A stretch of DNA of 64,000 nt, from the NCBI RefSeq assembly GCF_003478035.1, contig NZ_QUEP01000013.1:1-64000 (forward strand), given 5' to 3'. Each line of letters starts with the position of its first letter. Within the stretch, counting starts at the first letter, position 1. This document shows, piece after piece, positions 36,414 to 42,468 of this stretch. The translations under genes and the position numbers were made by a program. Origin of the DNA: Clostridium sp. OF03-18AA. GTDB lineage: Bacteria; Bacillota; Clostridia; Lachnospirales; Lachnospiraceae. The notes beneath the pieces are model-generated. The model was given only the letters and a program-made list of their open reading frames with translations, ran no database searches and had not been told where the DNA came from.

Positions 36414-36770
36414 TTAATCTATCACTCGAACGCCTTCAACAAAGATATTGATCTTTTCAACCGGCATTCCCGTGAACTCTTCTACTTTGTATTTCACACT
36501 CTCGATCAGGTTATCCGCTACGGTCGAGATGCTGACGCCATAGGATACGATTACGTGGAAGTCGATTTCAATTGCATTATCATTGATCGTAACATTGATT
36601 CCGTGAGTCAGGCTTTCTCTCTTTAAAAGCTTTACCAGACCGTCTTTCATACTTACTGCAGCCATTCCCACGATTCCAAAGCATTCTACCGCTGTCGTGC
36701 CGGCATAAAGAGCGATAACATCGGTGTCGATCTGGATCTGTCCCATTTTATTGTTAATACATCCCTTCAT
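36414..36770 (-). CDS. Asp23/Gls24 family protein (YloU-like)
   Basis: A 118-residue Asp23 protein. It has the family's beta-alpha pattern, with TDVIALYAGTTAVECFGIVGM near the start and a long amphipathic final helix ending EEFTGMPVEKINIFVEGVRVID. Asp23/Gls24 proteins are abundant cytoplasmic proteins, often membrane-associated, tied to envelope stress and, in the YloU/FakA context, to lipid metabolism. GGAGG precedes the ATG. It is the first gene of the operon and is divergent from rpmB. Confidence 0.87.
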   Translation of the reverse strand: MKGCINNKMGQIQIDTDVIALYAGTTAVECFGIVGMAAVSMKDGLVKLLKRESLTHGINVTINDNAIEIDFHVIVSYGVSISTVADNLIESVKYKVEEFTGMPVEKINIFVEGVRVID

Positions 36771-36793
36771 ACGCTAAGCCTCCATTCCTACTG

Positions 36794-36820
36794 ATTATAA
36801 GCGCCGTATCCTGATATCAA
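36794..36820 (-). promoter_or_regulatory. Promoter of asp23-DAK2
   Basis: On the minus strand TTGATA (36820-36815) and a perfect TATAAT (36799-36794), spaced by 15 bases, which is short. An inverted repeat GCGCC/GGCGC (36801-36825) brackets the spacer and could be an operator. Confidence 0.45.
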
Positions 36821-36938
36821 GGCGCAAAAGTTCCTTTCTTATTGAACTTTGATAACCTTAATATACCATATCCCGTTTTCTCTGTCCATGGGATTCCACC
36901 TATTTTTCAAAAAAATGTGAAATTTTTAAAAATTTTGC

Positions 36939-36967
36939 TTGCAAAATACGCAATCTTCTGCTATGAT
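36939..36967 (+). promoter_or_regulatory. Promoter of rpmB
   Basis: TTGCAA (36939-36944), a 17-base spacer and TATGAT (36962-36967) with an extended TGC. The leader is about 48 bases with AAGGAGGTG before the ATG at 37023. Confidence 0.65.
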
Positions 36968-37022
36968 ATCCATGTTATGGATTTTTGCATCCAACCGTAT
37001 GAATGATTAAGGAGGTGGAATC

Positions 37023-37208
37023 ATGGCTAAATGTGCTATTTGCGAAAAGGCGGCTCACTTTGGTAATGGAGTAAGCCATTCCCATAGAAGATCCAATAAA
37101 ATCTGGAACGCGAATGTAAAATCTGTAAAGGTTAAGGTTAACGGCGGCTCCCGCAAGATGTATGTATGCACTTCCTGCTTAAGATCCGGTCTCGTTGAGA
37201 GAGCTTAA
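37023..37208 (+). CDS. rpmB: 50S ribosomal protein L28
   Basis: A 61-residue ribosomal protein. Family marks are GNGVSHSHRRSNKIWNANV and the C-terminal SGLVERA. It is the zinc-binding C+ form, with CAIC near the N-terminus and CTSC near the C-terminus. Many bacteria also carry a zinc-free paralogue expressed at low zinc; none is seen here. It is monocistronic with a strong promoter, an AAGGAGGTG site and a terminator. Confidence 0.97.
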   Translation: MAKCAICEKAAHFGNGVSHSHRRSNKIWNANVKSVKVKVNGGSRKMYVCTSCLRSGLVERA

Positions 37209-37238
37209 TCCTCCTTTTACAAGATAGGGAAATGAAAT

Positions 37239-37267
37239 GAAGGCATCCTCATGTGAGGGTGCCTTTT
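37239..37267 (+). terminator. Terminator of rpmB (T1)
   Basis: AAGGCATCCTCA-TG-TGAGGGTGCCTT then a T-run. The 55-base stretch beginning ACAAGATAGGGAA around it is closely repeated at about 38077-38130. Confidence 0.8.
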
Positions 37268-37318
37268 TCATGTGCCCGCATATTTTTTTATTCAGATCTG
37301 AATTCCCAACAGAACGAT

Positions 37319-37576
37319 TCAGATACCTTTTCCAATAAAATTCCCGACCAGCTCTCCAAGCAGCGAAGCGACCATAAGGGCCACTACTCCTCCCACGAAA
37401 ATTTTTTTCGAGATCCGCTTTGGTTCCGGCCCGTAAAACAGGGCAAAAATCAGTGAGATCATCACGATTCCCGGGAGTCTCAGTTGATCTGACAGCCAGG
37501 GAATATCCGCTAAAAGCTTCGAAACAATGATCGCTATCACGCAGAACCATCCATCACCCTCAAAAATTGGTCCCAT
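37319..37576 (-). CDS. Small membrane protein, function unknown
   Basis: An 85-residue protein with an N-terminal MGPIFEGDGWFC, then about three hydrophobic segments (ADIPWLSDQLRLPGIVMI, ISLIFALFYG, VGGVVALMVASLLGELVGNF) and a short basic loop EPKRISKK. The start at 37576 has GAGGAGG six bases upstream and is chosen over an ATG six codons earlier. I do not recognise the family. It lies inside the accessory patch between the rpmB terminator and the MITE. Confidence 0.6.
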   Translation of the reverse strand: MGPIFEGDGWFCVIAIIVSKLLADIPWLSDQLRLPGIVMISLIFALFYGPEPKRISKKIFVGGVVALMVASLLGELVGNFIGKGI

Positions 37577-37603
37577 AAAAGTCCTCCTCTCCATCTTTAT
37601 ACT

Positions 37604-37752
37604 TCCGTGTTGTAACTATTCAGTACCTTCATAGTTACACGCAAAAATCCATTCCAAATCAGCTTCGCTGATGGGATTTTTGCCCTCCAGCCTATGTTTT
37701 CTTACGGTCAGCGCAGCAAGTGCGCAGACCTACTGAACAGTTACTCCGTGTT
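37604..37752. mobile_element. 133-bp MITE, IS66-like ends, with 8-bp target duplication
   Basis: The element proper is 37612-37744. Its ends GTAACTATTCAGTA and TACTGAACAGTTAC are inverted repeats of 14 bases with one mismatch. It is flanked exactly by direct repeats TCCGTGTT (37604-37611 and 37745-37752), an 8-base target duplication. Ends starting GTAA and an 8-bp duplication fit the IS66 family, so a transposase in trans of that family is likely. Internally it is highly foldable: GCAAAAATCC pairs with GGATTTTTGC around ATCAGC-TTC-GCTGAT, and GCGCA-GCAAG-TGCGC follows. It has no coding capacity. Confidence 0.85.
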
Positions 37753-37805
37753 TACATTATATCAAAAACATTCCTATATATCAAACGTCTGCTCTGCGTC
37801 TTGAT

Positions 37806-37866
37806 AAAAAATTTTGGCACACCTGCTCATCACGAAAGTAACAAGAATGCGGTGTGCCGTTTTTTC
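37806..37866. terminator. Bidirectional terminator after small-protein copy A
   Basis: GGCACACC (37816-37823) and GGTGTGCC (37851-37858) form a stem with extra GC pairs inside. T-rich tails flank it on both strands. It would end the minus-strand small gene at 37924. Confidence 0.65.
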
Positions 37867-37923
37867 GACTCCTTTGCCCGAAAAATCAGAATTGAAGATC
37901 CGGCATCACTCATCTGTCCTGTT

Positions 37924-38061
37924 TTACCCGCAAAACAGATTATATCCCACGATCATAAGCGCTGCCGCCGTAATCACAAGAAAAAAGGTTGTCGGCAATA
38001 TCAAGGCCCAGGTCATACCGAAACCTACGCAGAACAGCATAAGACCGCATAATCGCTTCAT
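37924..38061 (-). CDS. 45-residue membrane protein, copy A
   Basis: A 45-residue hydrophobic protein starting MKRLCGLMLFCVGFGM and ending AAALMIVGYNLFCG, with two transmembrane segments and a central Pro (LPTTFF). It is nearly identical to the protein encoded at 40793-40930, differing at only a few similar residues (Leu-Ile, Val-Ile). Nucleotide differences between copies are mostly synonymous, which supports real coding. GGGAG precedes the ATG at 38061; an ATG two codons earlier is possible. Function is unknown. Confidence 0.75.
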   Translation of the reverse strand: MKRLCGLMLFCVGFGMTWALILPTTFFLVITAAALMIVGYNLFCG

Positions 38062-38097
38062 ACCCATTCTCCCTAAACAAGATAGGGAATCGAAATA

Positions 38098-38130
38098 AAG
38101 GCATTCTCAAATGAGGGTGCCTTTATTTTT
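38098..38130. terminator. Terminator T2, duplicate of the rpmB terminator
   Basis: AAGGCATTCTCA-AAT-GAGGGTGCCTTT with a T-rich tail on the plus side and ATTT on the minus side. The sequence and its 5' flank (ACAAGATAGGGAA) match T1 at 37239-37267, so this is a duplicated segment. On the minus strand it could end the transcript of the sigma island. Confidence 0.65.
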
Positions 38131-38297
38131 CGTATCTATAAAACTTCTGTGAGCATCTATTATTAGTAGCTCGATCTTTTTATTCATTCTTTACCAGTAT
38201 TCGCGACTTTCCATCGCAAAACCTATTATATTATCCGAAGGATATATGATATACTCTTGTTTCTGCACTCATATCCGAGTTATTGTCAGGCATTCCC

Positions 38298-38732
38298 TTA
38301 CTTTTCTTTTTTTGCTTGGAGCATTAACGGAAATATTTCTATGCAGTATACTAATAACGGAAATATTTCACACATTTTCGTTGGAAATCCTTTATAATAT
38401 AATAATAAACATGCTATCGATACACCAAAAGTGAAAAACAGAAGTTTTCTTTGATATTGTAGAAGTTCTATCCATAAAAAAAGCGCTATTATTATTATAG
38501 TTGCCATATAACCACTAGGAATATCCTTATCTAAATATAGCATATATGGAATTATTGTACCAAATAATATTAGAAAATACGAAAACCATTTAGTACGATT
38601 TGCATATATCCGTTTCCATATCATCGTCTGTATAATTTCTTGAAGCAATACAATTATAATTCTCGTTATTGTGAACTTTGTTTTTGCAAGCAAGAAATGG
38701 ACAATGGGTGTGATTATTAATAAAAAAAGCAT
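38298..38732 (-). CDS. Multi-pass membrane protein, function unknown
   Basis: A 144-residue very hydrophobic protein with about four or five transmembrane segments (for example MLFLLIITPIVHFLL, WFSYFLILFGTIIPYML, MATIIIIALFLWIELL, LLFFTFGVSIACLLLYY) and a basic end QAKKEK. AAGGAGATAC precedes the ATG. The gene is markedly AT-rich compared with the core genes around it, as is the whole stretch 38.1-40.8 kb. It may be co-expressed with the sigma/anti-sigma genes upstream. No family recognised. Confidence 0.6.
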   Translation of the reverse strand: MLFLLIITPIVHFLLAKTKFTITRIIIVLLQEIIQTMIWKRIYANRTKWFSYFLILFGTIIPYMLYLDKDIPSGYMATIIIIALFLWIELLQYQRKLLFFTFGVSIACLLLYYKGFPTKMCEIFPLLVYCIEIFPLMLQAKKEK

Positions 38733-38868
38733 GTATCTCCTTCTTAATTAGATTTAGAAAAACTGATTTTTGCTTTAATAGCCTTCATAGAAAACTAATA
38801 TCATATCAGCAAAACAGATCTCAATAGGAATAAATAATTTTGCGATATTAGCAGTTAGCATAAGCGTT

Positions 38869-39066
38869 TTAATTAATAGTATATTTAAAATATGAAGAGT
38901 CTGTCACATATCCCAAAAACCAAAATCCACCATCAGAATAAGATGGATCAGACTCCCACACCTCTTTGCATTTATAACGAAAAGTCATTGTAACCACGTC
39001 ATCACTAGCAGCTACGTCAATCAGTGCTTTTATAGATGCCGCACATTTGCTGTTGTGTCTTTTCAT
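38869..39066 (-). CDS. 65-residue protein, function unknown
   Basis: A small, soluble-looking protein. It begins MKRHNSKCAASIKALIDVA and ends in a Gly/aromatic-rich tail (GGFWFLGYVTDSSYF). AAAGGAGG stands seven bases before the ATG at 39066, a strong sign that it is expressed; the frame could also start nine codons earlier. It has no signal peptide. It follows the anti-sigma gene by 61 bases and precedes a membrane-protein gene, so a peptide product with a membrane partner is possible but unproven. Confidence 0.55.
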   Translation of the reverse strand: MKRHNSKCAASIKALIDVAASDDVVTMTFRYKCKEVWESDPSYSDGGFWFLGYVTDSSYFKYTIN

Positions 39067-39127
39067 AAACACGTCCTCCTTTATCTTTTTCATCTATATA
39101 ACGGTCAAATGAGACTTTAGGGACATG

Positions 39128-40126
39128 TCAATTACAATAATTTATATTTTCCACAATTTTGAATACTTCATTAAATGGAAGTTCTGTGACAACGCTTATC
39201 AGCCATTCCCCTTCCTTAATCACACACATTCGGACTCCATCTTTTTCCCAATATAATACATTTTTCTCTCCGATCATACATGACTTTATTTCTGAATTCT
39301 CCGTATTATAATTATTTGACCCATTCCCAGGTGAAACTTGTATTGTAATACTGGTATTTTCTGAATTTTTATATCTGAATTTTTTCATTAATGGGAGATT
39401 GCTCTGATATACCAATTGATATCCATCTGGAATATAGTTAATCTGGAAAGAACCTAAATTATTCCCTTCCTCTATGACATGCTTATTTTGTATACCTTCC
39501 AACCCGATTTTAGAATACTTCGGATATGTCTCCACGATCCATTCCAAAATTTTTCCACGAAATTCCGCATTTGTGACCATTGCTGTTGAAAATCCGAGAG
39601 AAATCGCAAGAAAAACAGCTGCAGCCCGCAAAATTCCACGAAATAAATGATCTGTCGGTTGTTGTGTAATATGAATTTTCCGTAATTGTTTTCTGAAACG
39701 TCTAGAATACACATGTTGGATATCCTCTGTTGTATTTATCTCAGCCATTAGCTTTGTCAGTGATATTGTGCATATCTGAGAAATGCTTTCTGGACATGCA
39801 AATATTTCTGGAGTACTTGTCCATTTTTGAAGGTAATTCAACATACTAATCCGCATTCCATGAGCATACGGAATCATGAGAATTTCATTAATCTGCGAGT
39901 CATCTAAGTGAAAAGCATAATAAAGATGAAATACAGCCTGTTCCGGGAATGGGAGTGCAAGAATTTTATTTGCTGCCTTATCCAAAATGTTTTTTCTAAT
40001 TTCCCCTTCGTCAATCAATTTACTTTCTTTTGACATCACATTTTTGTAATTATCTAGACTCTTATCAGCTTGTGCCCACTCTTGATTCAATCTTTCTCGA
40101 CAAACTTCTCTTAAAATACTTGTCAC
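39128..40126 (-). CDS. Membrane anti-sigma-like protein with DUF4367 domain
   Basis: A 332-residue single-pass protein. The cytoplasmic part (1-160) contains LPFPEQAVFHLYYAFHLDD and DSQINEILMIP, which read like a degenerate sigma region 4. A transmembrane helix is at about 166-186 (ILRAAAVFLAISLGFSTAMV). The extracytoplasmic part (about 225-332) fits DUF4367, with YIPDGYQLVYQS and the ending VVTELPFNEVFKIVENI. DUF4367 proteins are typical partners of ECF sigma factors. It starts 3 bases after the sigma gene ends. The gene is AT-rich. Confidence 0.72.
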   Translation of the reverse strand: MTSILREVCRERLNQEWAQADKSLDNYKNVMSKESKLIDEGEIRKNILDKAANKILALPFPEQAVFHLYYAFHLDDSQINEILMIPYAHGMRISMLNYLQKWTSTPEIFACPESISQICTISLTKLMAEINTTEDIQHVYSRRFRKQLRKIHITQQPTDHLFRGILRAAAVFLAISLGFSTAMVTNAEFRGKILEWIVETYPKYSKIGLEGIQNKHVIEEGNNLGSFQINYIPDGYQLVYQSNLPLMKKFRYKNSENTSITIQVSPGNGSNNYNTENSEIKSCMIGEKNVLYWEKDGVRMCVIKEGEWLISVVTELPFNEVFKIVENINYCN

Positions 40127-40129
40127 TTT

Positions 40130-40663
40130 TTACCTCTCAATTTCTTCCAGTTTTTTCTTCAGTTTTTTTATTGCCCGCTGGCTCCTCTTTTTAGCTGTCT
40201 CTTCCGAGATTCCCATCAGCACTGCGATATCTTTTAATGACATGTTACGACCAAATCGAAACATAAGAAGTGTTCGATCATTTTCTTCTAAATGTTCTAA
40301 TGCCACCGCCAACTGCTCCTTCTTGAATTTTTCAAAGAAAGCTTCTTCTACTCCAGAATCCGTCCTTGTTTCATAAAACTCTTCCACCGGAATCATCTTT
40401 TTCTTCTTACGAAGAATATCATAGGATGCATTCTTTGCAATAATAACACTATAGGGAATCTGGTCGCGGCGTGGTAACTGGCTGATTTTTTCAAAATGTT
40501 CCATTATATTTAAAAATGCCTGTGCAACAGCGTCTTCCGCGTCTGTTTCTGATTGAAGCAACTGATAAGAAACTTTATATAAAAGGGTGTGATTTTCATT
40601 AAATAATTGTTCGATCCAAACCTGCTCATCTTCTGAAAAGGTGCATAATACTAAGAATAGCAT
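40130..40663 (-). CDS. ECF-type RNA polymerase sigma factor
   Basis: A 177-residue sigma-70 family protein with regions 2 and 4 only. Region 2 is about residues 18-85 (FNENHTLLYKVSYQLLQ, SETDAEDAVAQAFLNI, IAKNASYDILRKKKK). Region 4 is about 115-170 (LEENDRTLLMFRFGRNMS, LKDIAVLMGISEETAKKRSQRA). It ends in a Lys/Glu-rich helix. AGGAGATGG precedes the ATG. It is followed at once by its probable anti-sigma partner. It probably directs a small regulon including its own operon. Confidence 0.85.
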   Translation of the reverse strand: MLFLVLCTFSEDEQVWIEQLFNENHTLLYKVSYQLLQSETDAEDAVAQAFLNIMEHFEKISQLPRRDQIPYSVIIAKNASYDILRKKKKMIPVEEFYETRTDSGVEEAFFEKFKKEQLAVALEHLEENDRTLLMFRFGRNMSLKDIAVLMGISEETAKKRSQRAIKKLKKKLEEIER

Positions 40664-40792
40664 AAATCCATCTCCTGTGCTTCTTGTTATTTATTTAATA
40701 TATAAGGTGCAGTGCATTCAACAAGGGACAATATTTTGTTTGGTTTTTATGTCGACAAAAATAAGAATCTAATACTAACGGGCTTAATATTT

Positions 40793-40930
40793 TTACCCAC
40801 AAAACAGATTATACCCCACGATCATCAGCGCCGCCGCCGTGAGTACAAGGAAAAATGTCGTCGGCAGCACTAACGCCCAGGTCATACCGAAACCTACGCA
40901 GAACAGCATAAGACCGCATAATCGCTTCAT
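40793..40930 (-). CDS. 45-residue membrane protein, copy B
   Basis: A 45-residue protein nearly identical to copy A at 37924-38061 (MKRLCGLMLFCVGFGM start, GYNLFCG end, two hydrophobic segments). Homology between the copies spans little more than the coding region and ribosome site. Unlike copy A, its 5' end takes part in a 14-bp inverted repeat (40910-40923 with 40963-40976) that would fold over the ribosome site and start codon in the mRNA. Confidence 0.75.
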   Translation of the reverse strand: MKRLCGLMLFCVGFGMTWALVLPTTFFLVLTAAALMIVGYNLFCG

Positions 40931-40976
40931 ACCCATTCTCCCAAAAAGGAATGTCTATGACAGATTATGCGGTCTT
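40910..40976. promoter_or_regulatory. 14-bp inverted repeat spanning the start of small-protein copy B
   Basis: AAGACCGCATAATC (40910-40923, inside the coding region) and GATTATGCGGTCTT (40963-40976, in the leader) are perfect inverse complements 39 bases apart. In the minus-strand mRNA the stem would enclose the GGGAG site and ATG. On the plus strand TTTT follows the second arm, so it might instead act as a weak terminator. The outer arm may be a fragment left by a former inverted copy of the gene. Confidence 0.55.
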
Positions 40977-41033
40977 TTAGATAATGATTCGCAACAGTTC
41001 TGTATCTTTCCAGTAATCATGAATTTCACGAGT

Positions 41034-41525
41034 TCACGAGTGAATTTTCTTTACCAGACAGCGTTTCTTATAGAAAGAAATTCCATAGCAGAGAACCTGA
41101 TCATAGCTGTCTTCAAACTCTTTTGCATACATGCGTTCATCGATCTGGCGCAATGCCGTTTCACAGCTTTCTTCCATTTTCTCAAGTGCGGCAGAACACT
41201 TAACCTCAAAGACAGCGAGCCGTCCGTTTTCCGAATCGCATACGATCACATCACTCCGTCCCTCACCGTGTTCTCGGTTGGATTCCACCATATACCCCGC
41301 ACCGGCGAAGATTCCAGCAAGGAATGCATGATAAAAATCTTCTTTATAATCATGATAGCTGATGGTCATTCTCAACAGCGTGCTCATCTCACGCGTCAAA
41401 AGTTCACTGTCACCATTCCATACTGCATGGAACAGAGTTCTTCGGTCAGTTCCTTTCGCTTTGTCCTGAAACCACTTTACGACAGTCGACTCGAAGATCT
41501 CCCGGATCTCCGCGTTCGGAATCAT
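41034..41525 (-). pseudogene. C-terminal PD-(D/E)XK nuclease fragment of an AAA-ATPase-like protein
   Basis: A 163-residue frame matching the C-terminal PDDEXK_9 part of the AAA-ATPase_like/nuclease family common in gut Clostridia. It starts at the conserved IPNAEIREIFESTVVKWF segment, and the nuclease motif is seen in REHGEGRSDVIVCD plus AVFEVKCS (Asp, Glu-x-Lys). Full-length relatives are over 500 residues in one chain. Here the N-terminal ATPase part is a separate frame (41522-41950) overlapping by 4 bases, and the middle is missing. Probably a remnant by internal deletion; the two pieces could still be translated in a coupled way. Confidence 0.6.
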
Positions 41526-41950
41526 AAGGCTTCTTTGTCATAATCATTTACATTTTTGCTGTCCAGAAGGTCTGTATATTTTCGAAATAATTCAGCAATC
41601 GTTGCTTCCAACATTCCGTAGGCACTATCGAAAGTCAGGCCATCCACATCTTTAAACGAAAGGAAGATCGTCGGACACTGATTCATCCATTTCTGACAGA
41701 GCGCCGAAGCATTCATGATCCCCAGTCCCTGAAACAATACCGCACTGTCTTTTCGGATACTAAAGAAATTTTCCAGAGTACTCATCCCCAATGTCTTTCC
41801 GAATCTCCTTGGACGGGTAATCAGTGTCACTTTTACTGCCTGAGCTTTTAATACCTCGGCAATAAGGCCTGTCTTATCGACATAATAATATCCATTCTGC
41901 CGGATCTCAGCAAAATCAGAAATTCCTACCGGGATATTTAAATGTGTCAC
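41522..41950 (-). pseudogene. N-terminal AAA-ATPase-like fragment of the same gene
   Basis: A 142-residue frame matching the N-terminal AAA-ATPase_like domain. It includes the family opening IPVGISDFAEIRQNGYYYVDK and the P-loop-like TRPRRFGKTLGMSTLENFF. It uses a GTG start with GGAGGG eight bases upstream. The chain stops after NVNDYDKEAL, with the region linking ATPase to nuclease (roughly 200 or more residues by comparison with the family) absent. Its stop overlaps the nuclease fragment start (ATGA). The family's function is not established. Confidence 0.6.
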
Positions 41951-42017
41951 GCTTATTCCCTCCTCTCATACCCCGAAATCGTTAAAACCATTTTATCATA
42001 AATGGCGTTCAGATACA

Positions 42018-42047
42018 ACAATTCCCCGGATCGCTCCGAGGAATTGT
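42018..42047 (-). terminator. Possible terminator after gerW
   Basis: ACAATTCC (42018-42025) and GGAATTGT (42040-42047) pair, with an inner CGGA/TCCG stem. The minus-strand tail is only TGTTGT, so termination may be weak. It directly follows the gerW stop. Confidence 0.45.
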
Positions 42048-42049
42048 GT

Positions 42050-42451
42050 TCATTTCTCTTTCTCCATCTCAGCTGCCATCTTCTCCGCTTTTGCCGCCGC
42101 GTCCGGAGTAATATCATTGCCGCCGGTGAAGCGGTTTACGATATCCGGGACCATGTCGAGGACTTTGGTGACTGCATCCTGATGTTTGATATTTACGAGC
42201 TTTGTCATGCCGTTCTGGATCACGAGGATGGCACTGGGGCTCATCTTCGCGCTCATACCGCCGCCGCCATTTGTCTTTGCGGACTGGGCAAAGGAACCGG
42301 CTGCCATGCCGCAGGTCACGTCCACAAGCGGAATGATCGTCGTGTTCTCATCCACCTTCACAGGCTCGCCCACAACGGTTTTCGATGTAATGAAATGATC
42401 CATCCCCTTAAACAGTGCGTCCACGGTAGATGGAAACTGATTTTCTGCCAT
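42050..42451 (-). CDS. gerW: Spore germination/sporulation protein GerW (YtfJ family)
   Basis: A 133-residue Spore_YtfJ family protein. The conserved centre is TIIPLVDVTCGMAAGSF followed by a glycine-rich NGGGGMSAKMSPSAILVI stretch. The C-terminal tail is a charged Ala/Lys/Glu helix. In Bacillus, GerW is a spore protein needed for germination with some nutrients; presence here supports a spore-forming host. AGGAGG precedes the ATG. It lies 17 bases after the ytfI-like gene, as in Bacillus. Confidence 0.88.
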   Translation of the reverse strand: MAENQFPSTVDALFKGMDHFITSKTVVGEPVKVDENTTIIPLVDVTCGMAAGSFAQSAKTNGGGGMSAKMSPSAILVIQNGMTKLVNIKHQDAVTKVLDMVPDIVNRFTGGNDITPDAAAKAEKMAAEMEKEK

Positions 42452-42468
42452 ACCGATTCCTCCTAAAT

